Shown piece by piece: positions 22,542-33,697 of a DNA stretch of 64,000 nt; positions within the stretch are counted from its first letter, which is position 1; the number at the start of each line of letters is the position of its first letter. The DNA is taken from NCBI GenBank assembly GCA_949751835.1, contig CATKHK010000052.1, positions 124,001-188,000 on the forward strand, in the 5' to 3' direction. The stretch is from Blepharisma japonicum (lineage: Eukaryota; Ciliophora; Heterotrichea; Heterotrichida; Blepharismidae). The notes beneath the pieces were generated by a model. That model had not been told where the DNA came from. It saw only the letters and a program-made list of their open reading frames with translations, and did not search any database. The position numbers were made by a program, and so were the translations under genes.

Positions 22542-23816
22542 ATGGGAAGCTGTGAATGCAGAAGTAAAAATATTGTCGCCAATACATTTATATCAGAGGA
22601 TACTATCTCTTTGAGAGAGTTTTCGATGAATGCAAATTTAAACATAAAAAAGAGAAACTCTATTAGGAGATTGTCGACAAGACAAAGTGTAAGTTTAGAA
22701 TTACCGCATCCTTTAATGGTTTCTTCAATTCAAGTCAATATTGAATCTAATACAATGTGAGTTTCTGGGTGTATATTACCTGGGGTTTATATAAACAATT
22801 TAGATCACATTAAATGCCAAGATCATGCTCTCATATCGATAAAATCTGATAGTATTTTGGGTGCTGTGTTTGATGGGCATGGAGAAAACGGTACCAAAAT
22901 TTCAAATTTTTGTGGAAAAGTGACAAGTAAGTTTCATATTTCAACTCAACAATATCAAGTATTTTTCACTTAGAACGACCCTTTTGATTTTCTGAGGAAA
23001 ATTATCAGCACCTGTGATATTAAGTTAAAAAATCCAAAATCATCAATCGATGCCACCACTTCTGGTTCAACAGCTGTCCTTTGGCTATTTTATAATTCAA
23101 CTTTTTATATCGCTTCTGTCGGTGATTCTCGGGCTGTATTAGCCACCAAGCAACCTCCAGTATCATTATTAGTCAAAAACTGTCCATTAAACGAAGAAAG
23201 ACGCCTCCAAGAAAATGCATATTCTAACAGAAATGTAACTCCTGAAACCAAAATAATTCCAGTCCAGCTCTCAAAAGACCAGAAACCAGATGACTCTGAA
23301 GAGCTCACAAGAATTGTGGAAAGCGGCGGAAGAGTCCAAAGACTTACTGATAAGAATGGGCAAAAAGTCGGACCTTATAGAATATGGGAAATGAATCATG
23401 ATGAGCCAGGACTTGCAATGAGTAGATGCATCGGAGACAAAATTGGAGAAAAATTAGGGGTAATTTCTAAGCCGATTTGCTTTAGTTTACCTTATAATAA
23501 AGGCAGTGACTGCTTTGCTATAATTGCAAGTGATGGGATATGGGATGTATTTTCAAACCAGGATGCAGTAAATTTTGTAGAGTTTTATAGAGATAAATGC
23601 AAAAAAGGGATTGATGGATGGAGCGGGAATACTTTGACAAATCCAGGAAATAGCTGCATTGCGCATTTATTGTGTGAAGAGGCCAGAACGCGGTGGATTT
23701 CAATTGTTGAGGAAGAAGCATCAAAGATTGATGATATATCGTGTGTGATCGTGGAATTTGAGAGTGGAGATGGAAAAGTAATTACAAATGAAAATGAGCC
23801 TGAAGCAGGCCAATAA
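22542..23816 (+). CDS. PP2C-family Ser/Thr phosphatase, lipid-anchored N-terminus
   Basis: 419 residues after removing a 15-nt intron at 22959-22973 and reading one TGA (22758-22760) as Trp. PP2C motifs in order: AVFDGHGENG, GSTAVLWLFYN, SVGDSRAVLA, MSRCIGD, ASDGIWDVFSN and, near the end, IDDISCVIVEF. The Asp residues that bind the metal pair are all present, although the early RxxxED motif is replaced by CQDH. The N-terminus MGSCECRSK carries Gly2 and two Cys, so myristoylation plus palmitoylation is likely. About 70 variable residues precede the domain. The enzyme dephosphorylates phospho-Ser/Thr, probably at a membrane. Confidence 0.92.
22959..22973 (+). other. 15-nt intron in the PP2C gene
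   Basis: Sequence gtatttttcacttag, with A at position 10. Removal joins STQQYQ to NDPFDFLRK; the intron carries a TAG in the reading frame. Confidence 0.92.
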
Positions 23817-24127
23817 TCATTTTATAGTTTTAATACACAATTCTTAATATTATAAACTTTATTATCTTTTATTTTTTTATTCAATCAAATTTTTGGCCGC
23901 TTGCATATTAAAATTCAAAAATATTAATAAAAAATGGTATAAGTCATAATCTTTTTGATATTAAAAATAAACCTCTCAATTGATTAATTTTTATTAATAA
24001 ACATAAATTAAAACCTTGATATATTTCAGTTTAATTTATCAATTTATTGAAAATCTTATAATATGATAAATTAATTTTCAAAATACTCTTTAAATTACAA
24101 ATTTATTTGTAATAAATTATTATTCCT
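23817..24127. other. Convergent intergenic region
   Basis: 311 bp of very AT-rich DNA between the stop codons of two convergent genes. No structure or frame seen. Confidence 0.5.
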
Positions 24128-25426
24128 TTATTGAATACTTTTTACAAAATCATTCATCTCTGATTTATTGCTAATCACAACAGTAAGTCTTCTTTGTTTT
24201 GTCCCTGCAATAGCTTTTTCTAGTTCCGTTACAAATTTTGATGGTAGAACCCACAATTCTTCATCTCCATTCACTTTTTGTATTATAACTTGGTCCATTG
24301 ATTCTGATAATGTAACTTCTTTTATATCTTTAATCTCAGTTCTTGACTCAATTTTATATTCTTCATTCAAACAGTAAAGTGCCATATCCGTTAGCAGAGC
24401 AATGCAGTCTAATTCTGCTCTTCTGTTTGTGAGTCTTCTGGTTTTTCTATGAAAAACTATATTTTCCCCTATTCTCCCATCTTTAATTATTGCATTTGAA
24501 AATTTTATCATTTCATCAGTCAAATTTGACTGGATCGTCATTTGGCTTATTGAATTGAATTTACTTTTCAAATTCCCTAGTGATGGATTTTTCAATATTG
24601 GGACATATCTTCTCATAAGATGTTGATATACAGATTCAACTCCTTTGAGAACCTCTATTAAATTGCTGCAGGATATCCATAAATCACCCTGAAGCTCAGA
24701 TTTAACCAGATGGAATATTGCATTTGTTAAGGATTTTTCTGTTGAGATTAAGCTGATATTTAATAAATTGATCCTCCTATTTAAGCTGCTAATATCTTTG
24801 CTACTCACAATATAAATTGCGTGTGATGTTAGCAGAAGTCTCATATCCTTGGAGTAGGTTGATGATTCATGCAGCACAATGTCTGCAAAACCATCAAAAA
24901 CTTCTTCTTGGTCTTCTGGAATTTCGCTTTTATAAATATTTAAGAGAGTTAATATCCTTTTTCTGTCTACTTGAGGCAGAGATTTTGCCTGTTCTAAAAA
25001 GTACTCAAGCTCTTCAGAGGACTCATCTAAAATCGTCTTACTAAAGTCTTTGAAGGACATAGATTTTCGATGATAGAACGAGTCTGATAACTCATCATTT
25101 GATGGAGCTTCAGTAATTGGCGAAGGAAATTTTTTAATAGCTTTTTGCTTAGGAGTTTCGAATAATTCTAAAGGAAAAGAAGATGCTGAAGTTTTATTCC
25201 TTTTTTTAGTTTTTTTTGTGTCTTTTGAAGAGTTGGATTGAAACCATATGTCACCAAACTCTTTTTTAGGAGCTTGTTTTTGGGGTTTACGTGGACTTGT
25301 TTTACCACTTTTTATTGAAGTCATTGTAGATTTTTTGCTAAGTTCTCTCGAAGGAGAACGGCTGTGTGGCTTAGATATTGATTCAGAATTTGAGCGAATA
25401 CGACTTGTGCAACAGTAATTTCCCAT
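24128..25426 (-). CDS. Lipid-anchored protein with two TH1-like segments
   Basis: 432 residues, one frame. MGNYCCTSR at the N-terminus is a myristoylation and palmitoylation signal. Residues 10-140 are Ser/Lys-rich and disordered. Residues about 185-280 (DMRLLLTSHAIYIVSS, NLLNISLISTEKS) and about 325-425 (ELDCIALLTDMALYCLN, IKDIKEVTLSES) have the strand pattern of the myosin-I tail homology 1 (TH1) fold, a PH-like lipid-binding domain. There is no motor domain, so this would be a stand-alone membrane-binding adaptor. The TH1 match is by eye and modest. The divergent partner lies beyond a 560-bp spacer. Confidence 0.78.
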   Translation of the reverse strand: MGNYCCTSRIRSNSESISKPHSRSPSRELSKKSTMTSIKSGKTSPRKPQKQAPKKEFGDIWFQSNSSKDTKKTKKRNKTSASSFPLELFETPKQKAIKKFPSPITEAPSNDELSDSFYHRKSMSFKDFSKTILDESSEELEYFLEQAKSLPQVDRKRILTLLNIYKSEIPEDQEEVFDGFADIVLHESSTYSKDMRLLLTSHAIYIVSSKDISSLNRRINLLNISLISTEKSLTNAIFHLVKSELQGDLWISCSNLIEVLKGVESVYQHLMRRYVPILKNPSLGNLKSKFNSISQMTIQSNLTDEMIKFSNAIIKDGRIGENIVFHRKTRRLTNRRAELDCIALLTDMALYCLNEEYKIESRTEIKDIKEVTLSESMDQVIIQKVNGDEELWVLPSKFVTELEKAIAGTKQRRLTVVISNKSEMNDFVKSIQ

Positions 25427-25989
25427 TATATCATTATAAATAATTAATTTAATTTATTTTCGTAATCTTAACAGATATCAGCAGAGCACATTTAAAGTTA
25501 TAGCTTTTAACCAATATTGTACATAAATTATACTTAATTAATATTAGAGTTAACTTACTTCTTGGTATTTAAGATGCGCATTTATTTAATGCTGGTTTGC
25601 ATTTGTTTTTATTTTATTGAGAGTTTCTAATCTAATTTTATTATGAAGTGCAACAGTTTAAGTATTCTTTATCCCTTTATTTAAAATAAAAAAGAGTCAT
25701 TTTATTAGTTATCAAAGATATTTAATTTTTTAATAAGTTATTAATCATGTAATAAATTCCATAAAATTCGTCTAATTAATAATAAAGGGTTTTTTTATAA
25801 AGATCTTTACAATCCAATATTTATTAACCAATATAAAATAAGATTTATTAAATAAATAAAATAAAGGTTCTCGTTTAATTGATTAAATATTTAGTTATTT
25901 TAATTATAAAAAGGACTTAATAATTATTTTGATTGAGTCCTAAAGCCATAAAATATCGATATTAATTAATAATATGCTTTAATTTAATT
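25427..25989. other. Intergenic region
   Basis: About 560 bp, extremely AT-rich, with many TTAAT/ATTAA runs. No frame or structure seen. It holds the promoter of the TH1-like gene and the 3' end of the next minus-strand gene. Confidence 0.5.
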
Positions 25990-26649
25990 TTACAAAGATT
26001 TACGACTATTTCTCATAATAAACTTATGCTTTCTAGCTCTACTACTCTGTAAATTTTCTAGTATTTTCTCTATATCAGACTTCACATCTTTATCAGAATC
26101 TTCTGCCATTCTTGAAAAACAACTAGGAGCATTTAATTTTCCAATCATATTCGGTGTAAGCGGCGCTGATTCTTGGTCACTAATTAAATTACCTAAAGCT
26201 CTCCTAGATATCGATGTAGGTCTTCCATAATTTCCTGCCTGTATTGACCTTTCAGTATCAAAATTACTTAAATCATAATCAATTTTCAACGATTTTTTGT
26301 ATTTACTCGTTTTTATTTCTGTTCCTGAGATAAAAGATGGCCTTGGATACAGTTTATAGCATAATTCAAATCCTTTCGAATAATTTTTTGGGCTATTTCC
26401 TCTCGATTGGAAATTAGATATAATTGGTGTAAAGATTTTTTCATTATGGCTGCTTATTTTGTGAGTCGGAGAAGGATTTCAAAAATTGATGACTGAATTT
26501 GTCCTTCCTAGCTTTTTACGTATAAATTTTTCTTTCGGTTTTGGATTTGTTATTTGTAGTAGAGAAGGCAGAGCAGAATTGCTTTTTTTGTGTAAAGATA
26601 CTGCTGACTGATTAAGAGATGTAGGTTTTCCATATGGTTTGTGATACAT
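25990..26649 (-). CDS. Basic Ser/Asn-rich protein, unrecognised
   Basis: 219 residues from ATG 26647-26649, with one TGA read as Trp in INFWNPSPTH. Only the C-terminal 99 residues form an uninterrupted frame under the standard code; the upstream part has the same composition and frame, so it belongs to the gene. Low-complexity, basic and Ser/Pro-rich, with short motifs such as FTPIISNFQ and a basic end RKHKFIMRNSRKSL. Probably largely disordered. Function unknown. Confidence 0.72.
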
Positions 26650-26936
26650 TACAAAAATTAAATATTATTATACTGGCAAGGAAGAATTTAGTATATACTT
26701 TAGGAATAAGTATAAGAAGTAGAGATAATAATAATTAATTAAGAGATGCAGAAGCTGTGTTTTTTAATCAACTTCACTTGATGCTGACATTTTTAAAAAA
26801 TCAGTCAGGGGTTTTGATGCGAAATTTATATTTCCGTTTGCCATAGAATATGAAAAATTAGTCAGCCCGGTTTCCCTATTAATAAATGTATTTATAAGAA
26901 AAATTGTGCGAAACTTAAATTAATTTAAATTTTAAA

Positions 26937-27536
26937 CTATTTAGAGATGTCTATTATATCTCCTAGTTTATTCACACAAATACTCCCAAGAGATGGCCTC
27001 AGTTTTTCAAGTTCTGCCATAAAATCAAGCTTATCTAGATCATTTTCTTGCTCGTCTTCTGAATCTGGAGGCGTCAAAATTTTAGATGCTTCTTTCTTTT
27101 GTTTTTTCCTCAAGGCTAATTTACAGTACATTGAGCATTTTCTACAGCCTTTACAGCACAGTTTTTTAGCACCTTTCTCTATTAAGAAACCAACAAAATT
27201 AACATGTCCATGCTCAGCAGCCTAAGTTAATATTACAATATGTAAAGCTGTTTTGCCCGCAGAATCTGTTAAATTAAGTAGAGCACCATGAGCTATAAGG
27301 ACCTGAGCACATTCTAATGACCCACTCTCAGCAGCTCGATGCAAAGGTGTCGCAAAATCAACTTCTGAAATTACATTGGCATCGACTCCAGATGTGATTA
27401 AATTACAAAGTTCATCTTTATTACGTTGAATTGCATATTTGTGGGGTAAAGGATCAGATTTTGGTTTAGCAGAAATATTTTGGATACCTCCACAACAAGG
27501 ACAGCGGGTAAGAGATGTTTGTGCGTCCTGGTCCAT
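26937..27536 (-). CDS. Ankyrin repeat protein with Cys-rich zinc-binding segments
   Basis: 194 residues after removing a 15-nt intron at 27222-27236. N-terminus: CPCCGG, a possible zinc ligand pair. Ankyrin repeats: DFATPLHRAAESGSLECAQ, then GKTALHI (end of exon 1) spliced to AAEHGHVNFVGFLIEKGA, which restores a perfect repeat. After the repeats comes CCKGCRKCSMYCK, a second Cys cluster, resembling a truncated MYND-like zinc finger. The stop is TAG, with a TAA three codons later. Likely a small adaptor. Confidence 0.85.
27222..27236 (-). other. 15-nt intron in the ankyrin gene
   Basis: On the minus strand gtaatattaacttag, with A at position 10. Removal fuses two halves of an ankyrin repeat (GKTALHI plus AAEHGH), an internal check on the splice. 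Confidence 0.93.
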
Positions 27537-27818
27537 ATTAATAAAATATAAATTTTTATCCTAATGGGGATAAGAAATTAAGCTTTTATAAAATTTAGAA
27601 GCTTTCTTTAAAGAATTTAAACAATAATTGCAATGAAAATCAGTTTCAAGCCATTTTTACTCATAAAGGACATATACAAAAGCTCATAATTTAAATTTAA
27701 AATATAATTTGTTAATAGAATTTTATTAATTATTTTTAAATAAGAGATAAAGTTAATATAAAATGCTTCATATTAAGGCTCTACTGAAAAATTCTTATAC
27801 TTTATAATTATTTATAAA

Positions 27819-28166
27819 ATGGAAACTAGCTTAGAAACTCAGCACCGTGCTCTACATGCCAAAGTTCAAGATAAAATTGCATCTGTCAGTGGCTGTGGTC
27901 AAATCTATAATCTCCCTCCTTATTATTTTTTACCAGAAGATGAAATAAAAGAAATAAATACCCCTCAAGAAGACGAAGATCCCAATATCAAACTATTTAT
28001 AAAAAATATTCTCAATAACGAAAGAAACGATCTTCCCCCATTTCTTCAAGAACTCTCCTCCTTAAACCCTGAAGAATTACTATCAAAACTTTTAGAATTC
28101 TATACCAAATATAAAATCCCTGCTCACAATTTCAAAAAAATTAGAAATTTCTATAGAAAACCCTAA
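27819..28166 (+). CDS. Small helical protein, unrecognised
   Basis: 115 residues from an ATG in an A/T context, ending in TAA 8 bp before the stop of the convergent GAF gene. Composition is gene-like (few rare codons, amphipathic helices such as NIKLFIKNILNNE and ELLSKLLEFYTKY). No known motif. The opposite-strand frames here are not coherent, which supports the call. Confidence 0.7.
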   Translation: METSLETQHRALHAKVQDKIASVSGCGQIYNLPPYYFLPEDEIKEINTPQEDEDPNIKLFIKNILNNERNDLPPFLQELSSLNPEELLSKLLEFYTKYKIPAHNFKKIRNFYRKP

Positions 28167-28174
28167 ATAATGTA

Positions 28175-30412
28175 TTAGTTTTTATTTTTTTCTCTTTCTT
28201 CAACTAATTTAATAAACCCAACAAATAAGCTTCCAAATGCTTGTATAGCTGGGCTTTGGTTCAAGCCTAATCTATGGTGCTTTGCCGAAGAGCTTTTTGA
28301 ATTTTTATAAGGAATCTGCAAGACTGCAATAGTGTGATTTTTCTTAGTGATTGGAATAAAAAATAAAGGCAAAGTCACCTGCAAATCGCATGCTGAGTTA
28401 AATCTGGTATCATTATATGGATCCTTGATATGCTCAGACATTTGGGATTCTGCAACAAGTCCACATAATCCAACGTTTTTCGGGATATCTATTACTTCTT
28501 CACCAGATAATCTTTGCATTTTATTGTCTCAAACTAAGCAGATCCTGCATTGGTTTATTGAAAAAATGCTGCAAATTCATTTTTCTGAAATTTTTAATAA
28601 ATCTTTACGGTTAGTAACTTTTAAGAGGTCGATTGAGCATTTAACTAAATCATCTTTCATGCGATTCATAGTGACGATAGAGTGATTTGAATAGGTTTTT
28701 AATGTAAGTGATGAAATGGTGGGTAAAATTAATTCTGCTAAATACTCATCATCATATTCGAAATGTCCTGCACAATTATTTACAACTTCCAAAAAACCCA
28801 AAATTTGTTGGATTTCATAATTCATTACTGGATACAACAATAAAGAATTTGTATGATAGCCAATCTTATTTTCAATTTCTGAAGAATAATTATTTTCTTG
28901 CTGCGGAGAATTGGTACTGATATATCCCCCTTGGTTTAAAATAGTCCCAAATAGGCCTATATCAGCTCTAAATTTATATTCATTATGATTTGTAAGCGTT
29001 CATATTTCTTCAGTAGATTTTTCATATATCCAAAAATGGCATCTTTCTGCATTTAGCAATCCTGATATTTCGGTATTAATAGAATTTATTAGTGCATATA
29101 AATCTTCACTTTTCGAGATTATTCCTAAAGCATTTCTTATCAGCCCTACTTGTTCAACAAAATCATTTAAATTCAGCATTTTTTCGACAACTGTATCTAA
29201 ATATACAATTTTGTTGGGCGTGTCATAAATTTGTGCTAAGGCTTGAGTTCCATGCTCTAAGATGTCATTCATAAATTGCTTTCTTTCACTTGGTAAATTA
29301 TTAATTCTATACTGTAAAGTTCTTGGTTCATTCATTTCTCTTTCTTTTCCTTCGAAATTTATTTTATATACAATTGGTAAATCAAGCTCTTCAATTCTTG
29401 CTTGTCTATTTTTTATTTCATTTAATTTTATAGTCAGCCTTGTCACTTTTCTGTTCAATCTTTGTATATTGTTTTCCAATAAATCTTTTTCTTTTTTCCT
29501 AAATATCTCTTACATTTCTTGGATTTCTTTGCGGTAGTCTTGGCTTTCTCGTAATAAAGCATTTATAGCACCCTTTAATTTTCCAGCAACATCCACATTG
29601 TTTCCAGCCTGAGTCATGACCATAGCTTGAAGTCCTTCTTCAAGTGATTGGATTTTTGATGTGATTTCTATCTAAAAACTACGTGAAAATCTTTGCCGTT
29701 CTGTCATGGTGAGTTTTGATTGTCTCGCGTTTTCTTCTTGAAGATTTTTTAATTTTTCTTTTAAATCTTTATTCTCATTTTCGGTTTGATATGATCTTTT
29801 TAATAATGACTCATATTTGCTTTTCAAAGCAGAAAATTCTAAATTTCTTCTCTCCAGCTCTCTGCTTTTTACACCAAAATTTATTTCTACTTCGGAAGTA
29901 TTAGCAGCAGTTTCAGCCATTTCGTGTATAAGTTGGATTAACGATTTAGCTTCCCTTTCTGAAAAATTTTCGCTATTTTCTACAACTCGTATCATGTTTC
30001 CTAATATTTCGCATCTTCCAGTGAGATTTCTAAACAGCTCTCTTTGTTTAATAATTAGGTCTTGCATAATCCTTCTAAGCTCATTAACATCAATTTCTTC
30101 TATATTCATATTCAAGAATGACTCAGCATTTCCAAAGCTCATTGAAGAATAATTATTTTTTAATACAATTTTTGTCGCTCTATATATTTTTGGTTCCTTT
30201 GTAAGCAGCCTTGTCTCTCTTTCAGTATTTTCATTAGATATTGTTGGTTTTGGAGCAGTTTTTATTTCAGCTCTGTCTATGAATGGCAATGATCCTGAGT
30301 TAGGTGAATTATGCAATGATCTTGCTGAGTTCCTTGATTTTGGTTTAGTATGAGGAGTTCTCACAGTCATTAGCGCAGACCCTGGAGGACTATATTGATA
30401 AAAATCAGACAT
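28175..30412 (-). CDS. Coiled-coil protein with two GAF domains
   Basis: 735 residues after removing two 15-nt introns (29668-29682 and 29499-29513) and reading several TGA codons as Trp. Residues 1-100 are Ser/Pro-rich; residues about 110-340 are coiled coil. Two GAF-like domains follow: the first around DFVEQVGLIRNALGIISKS to LEVVNNCAGHF (including AERCHFWIYE and LLLYPVMN), the second around SIDLLKVTNRKDLLK to AVLQIPYKN (including LCGLVAESQ and DPYNDTRFN). GAF domains bind cyclic nucleotides or other small ligands. There is no catalytic domain after them, so this is a regulatory or structural sensor. The two splices land on codon-consistent phases and total 2208 nt, a multiple of three. Confidence 0.85.
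29499..29513 (-). other. 15-nt intron 2 of the GAF gene
   Basis: On the minus strand gtaagagatatttag, with A at position 10. It splits a Met codon (AT|G) and restores the coil across QEM and KKEKDLL. Confidence 0.9.
29668..29682 (-). other. 15-nt intron 1 of the GAF gene
   Basis: On the minus strand gtagtttttagatag, with A at position 10. It splits a codon after its first base and joins RFS to QITSKIQSL. Confidence 0.88.
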
Positions 30413-30454
30413 TAAAATTTAAAATTCATAAAATGAATTAATTATTACGCATCT

Positions 30455-31120
30455 TTAACCAAGAGTTTCATCTTCATCTTCAGCAGGCAGCGGAGCATTT
30501 TGTAAGGTTGCAAGCTCAGCGTTTTCTCTTTCAATTTCTGCCATCTGATCTGGGTCAATCTGAACGTCAATTGGTGCCAAAACTGGGGCTTCTACAAGCA
30601 TAAGATTAGGGTCCCCTGAAAGCCTTCTGGCCAGCCACAAGAAAGGCTTTTCAAACTGATAGTTGGATTTAGCAGACACATCAAAATACTGAAGATTATG
30701 TCTTCTGTGATACGTAATTTGCTTGGCCTTGACTTTTCTATCTTTAACATCAACTTTGTTACCAACTAAGACGATCGGAACATTTTCGCAAACTCTGACG
30801 AGGTCTCTATGCCATTTAGGGACATTTTTATAAGTGATACGTGAGGTGACATCAAACATGATAATGCCACATTGACCGCCAATGTAATAGCCATCTCTGA
30901 GACCTGAAAGTTTTTCTTGGCCAGCTGTATCCCATACATTGAAGCAAACTGGACCACGGGTTGTGTAAAATGTCAGTGGATGTACATCGACGCCTACTGT
31001 GGCGATATAGCGCTTTTCATACTCACCTGTGAGGTGACGCTTGACGAAGGTTGTCTTACCAACACCTCCATCTCCGATTAAAACGAGCTTGAATTGTACA
31101 GGCTGTGGTTGAGCTTCCAT
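30455..31120 (-). CDS. RAN: Ran GTPase, copy 1
   Basis: 221 residues. All GTPase motifs of Ran are present: P-loop GDGGVGKT, switch [12 protein letters not shown], switch [24 protein letters not shown] in [33 protein letters not shown], and the acidic C-terminal tail DEDETLG. The switch I sequence is the one that binds importins and Ran-binding proteins. Ran directs nuclear import and export and spindle assembly through its nuclear RCC1-driven GTP form. A second copy lies 262 bp upstream. No introns and no TGA codons. Confidence 0.97.
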   Translation of the reverse strand: MEAQPQPVQFKLVLIGDGGVGKTTFVKRHLTGEYEKRYIATVGVDVHPLTFYTTRGPVCFNVWDTAGQEKLSGLRDGYYIGGQCGIIMFDVTSRITYKNVPKWHRDLVRVCENVPIVLVGNKVDVKDRKVKAKQITYHRRHNLQYFDVSAKSNYQFEKPFLWLARRLSGDPNLMLVEAPVLAPIDVQIDPDQMAEIERENAELATLQNAPLPAEDEDETLG

Positions 31121-31382
31121 ATCTAATTTATTATATCGCGGGTAAATGGTAGATACTTAAGTTCCTATTTTTACTATCCTATTCCCTATTTACTATACAA
31201 TGCATTAATTTAATATAAAGACACGAAAAATTGCAAAATATAGCTTGAAAAACCCTAATCTTTTCAATAAAATGATTTTATGCGCTCCTTAGATGCAATC
31301 AGAACTCAATTTAGCTTGCTTAGTATAGAAAAATTTAAGTCATGCATATAATAAATTAGGTTAAAATTAATTAATATTCATC

Positions 31383-32048
31383 TTAACCTAAGTTTTCATC
31401 TTCATCTTCAGCTGGCAATGGAGCATTTTGCAAGCTTGCAAGCTCAGCGTTTTCTCTTTCAATTTCTGCCATCTGTTCTGGATCGATCTGGACGTCTTGA
31501 GGAGCTAATACAGGAGCTTCTACAAGCATAAGATTAGCATCTCCAGAAAGTCTTCTGGCAAGCCATAAGAAAGGCTTTTCGAACTGATAATTGCTCTTGG
31601 CAGAAACATCAAAATATTGGAGATTGTGTCTTCTATGATAAGTGATTTGCTTAGCCTTGACTTTTCTATCTTTAACGTCAACTTTATTCCCAACTAACAC
31701 AATTGGTATGTTTTCACATACTCTTACGAGATCTCTGTGCCATTTTGGTACGTTCTTGTAAGTGATGCGTGAAGTGACATCAAACATAATAATGCCACAT
31801 TGACCACCAATGTAATAGCCGTCTCTAAGACCTGAAAGTTTTTCTTGTCCTGCGGTGTCCCAAACATTGAAGCAGACTGGGCCGCGGGTTGTGTAAAAAG
31901 TGAGTGGGTGTACATCGACACCTACTGTAGCGATATAGCGCTTTTCGTATTCACCGGTGAGGTGGCGCTTGACAAAAGTGGTTTTTCCGACACCTCCGTC
32001 TCCAATTAAGACTAGCTTGAATTGTACAGGCTGAGGAGCTTCCACCAT
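31383..32048 (-). CDS. RAN: Ran GTPase, copy 2
   Basis: 221 residues, nearly identical to the neighbouring copy: I count nine differing residues, at the extreme N-terminus and mostly in the last 50 residues (for example [10 protein letters not shown] against [10 protein letters not shown] and DEDETLG against DEDENLG). All GTPase and switch motifs are intact. Synonymous positions differ in many places, so the duplication is not very recent or the copies evolve under strong protein constraint. Both copies appear functional. Confidence 0.97.
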   Translation of the reverse strand: MVEAPQPVQFKLVLIGDGGVGKTTFVKRHLTGEYEKRYIATVGVDVHPLTFYTTRGPVCFNVWDTAGQEKLSGLRDGYYIGGQCGIIMFDVTSRITYKNVPKWHRDLVRVCENIPIVLVGNKVDVKDRKVKAKQITYHRRHNLQYFDVSAKSNYQFEKPFLWLARRLSGDANLMLVEAPVLAPQDVQIDPEQMAEIERENAELASLQNAPLPAEDEDENLG

Positions 32049-32356
32049 ATCTAATTATTATAAGCCGTAAATGGAGTCATAGAGAGTATATGCCAGAATT
32101 TATTTCATTGATAAACGATTTAAATGTATAAAGTAACAAATATGATAATGATTTTTTGGAAAACTTTAGACTTAGAAATAATGATAAAGAAATATATATG
32201 ATTATTTGCTTGTAATTTACTTGTTAAACTTGATTTAATATATATCATACTTAGATTTTATCTGAAAAAGCATTTTTTTCAATTTAAGTCAATAATAAAT
32301 TCATAAATCTCAATATTAATTAAATATTTTTGACTGAGTCAAAACTAAAATTTTAA
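32049..32356. other. Intergenic region
   Basis: 308 bp of AT-rich DNA between the start of the second Ran gene and the stop of a coiled-coil gene. No specific feature seen. Confidence 0.5.
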
Positions 32357-33205
32357 TTAATCGACAGGCATTTCAAAATTACTGCTTCCACTTGAATTTC
32401 TCGGAGTTGGCTTTTTCTCTTTTCTTATAATTCTCTTACTCCTCAGAAAGCTCGGCAAGTATTGAGATTTTGCATGTTGATTTGGAACTGTTTTTATAGG
32501 TGATGTTTTTTGACGAGGAGATAACGCTGATACTGTCGGAGTAGCACAAAACTTTGGTGAAGAAATTGCAAAATTAAAAGTTGGCTGAGTCGTTATTTGG
32601 ACTGGGGCTGATTTTCTGACAGTTACAGCTTGTTTACTTTTTTTAGGCTCAATTTTTGGGCTTGGCGATTTATTTGGATACTCACAAGGCTCTACCCTTT
32701 CTTCACTAACTATCACATGCTGTATTTCTGGGGTGCTTGGTCTATCTGGCCCTTTTACAGCCATCTCTTTCTGCCCTTTATTTTCTTTTAATTTATAAGG
32801 TTCCCTTTTATACCTCTCTAATTCATCTACCAGCTTTACATTTTCCATTTGATATTTCATAGCCTCTTCTTTTGATTTTTTTGCTTCTTTTCTTAGGTCT
32901 TCATTGGCATGCATCAGCATTTCGATTTTTTTGTTTAAAAGGGTGATTTGTTCGTTTTCATCATAAATCATTGAGTCTTCGATTTCTAGGTACATGCATT
33001 TTACCGCCATTTCGTTGTATTTTTCTTCAAATTGTTCTTTAAGGGATGTCATTCTTATTAGCTCAGTTCGAGTTTTTTCAAGCTCACTTTTTAAATATGA
33101 GGTTGCTCGGAGCTGCTTGTTTTCTTCTTCTAGAATTGCGTTTTGCTGCTCGAGGTGCTTTAGAAGGCTGGGGGAATAAGTAAAGGAATCGGAATCACTA
33201 AACAT
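32357..33205 (-). CDS. Coiled-coil protein, unrecognised
   Basis: 282 residues, uninterrupted. Residues about 10-125 form a coiled coil (LLKHLEQQNAILEEENKQL and following heptads). Residues 130-282 are basic, Pro/Ser/Thr-rich and disordered (SPSPKIEPKKSK, TSPIKTVPNQ). Such proteins are often cytoskeleton-associated. No catalytic motif. Start ATG at 33203-33205. Confidence 0.8.
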   Translation of the reverse strand: MFSDSDSFTYSPSLLKHLEQQNAILEEENKQLRATSYLKSELEKTRTELIRMTSLKEQFEEKYNEMAVKCMYLEIEDSMIYDENEQITLLNKKIEMLMHANEDLRKEAKKSKEEAMKYQMENVKLVDELERYKREPYKLKENKGQKEMAVKGPDRPSTPEIQHVIVSEERVEPCEYPNKSPSPKIEPKKSKQAVTVRKSAPVQITTQPTFNFAISSPKFCATPTVSALSPRQKTSPIKTVPNQHAKSQYLPSFLRSKRIIRKEKKPTPRNSSGSSNFEMPVD

Positions 33206-33697
33206 TTTAACAATATTAATAATTAATTATGGATTTCATAAATTTGATAAAAAGTCAATTGCCAGGTGTTCGTTTTGCATTAAATAAAGTCTGTTGAGCT
33301 AGAAATTTATTTTCGTGGCTATAGTCACTTCCTTTATTTTTAAAATTAGAGGAAAAATAAAAATATTAATAAAATATTAAAGAAAAGTATTGAGATCTAG
33401 TACTTACCTAACGAAACTGGCTATCTCTAAATTTTTCTCGATTTGTCTACACTTTAATTCACTTCCACTATGGCTTTCTTTAAATTCCTGTCTTTAGTTG
33501 CTAATTATCATAATTAAATCTTGTTCTCTTTAATAAGTCACATATAGCCTATCTCTCTTATGTTTACTGTTCTATATTGTATCCAGCTCATGTGTGTTTT
33601 ATTAAAAATTTCTAGCTTTTCATACCGATATTCTTCAGCTATAAGCTGAATTCGAGAAGGTGAAATCTTTTGACTTCTTCTTTCTAAGATTTGTTTA
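33206..33697. other. Intergenic region containing a phosphatase gene remnant
   Basis: About 490 bp. Its first part is AT-rich without coding potential. The part from 33497 to 33646 is a decayed copy of the 3' end of the purple acid phosphatase gene that lies 1.3 kb away. The remainder leads into the zinc-knuckle gene. Confidence 0.6.
33497..33646 (-). pseudogene. Remnant of the 3' end of a purple acid phosphatase gene
   Basis: About 150 bp that align with 34986-35135, by eye roughly three-quarters identical, in the same orientation. Read on the minus strand it gives AEEYRYEKLEIFNKTHMSW then REIGYMWLIKEN, against TEEYGYGKLEVFNKTHMRW then REIDHVWLIKER in the intact gene. A 2-bp deletion near the end shifts the last codons. 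No start, no upstream exons and no catalytic part, so it is a fragment. At two Trp positions one copy uses TGA where the other uses TGG. Confidence 0.85.

Noticed and set aside
33401-33409. TACTTACCT, which matches the 5' end of U1 snRNA, followed by an Sm-like T run.
   Set aside because: The following bases cannot fold into the U1 stem-loops and the match is only nine bases.
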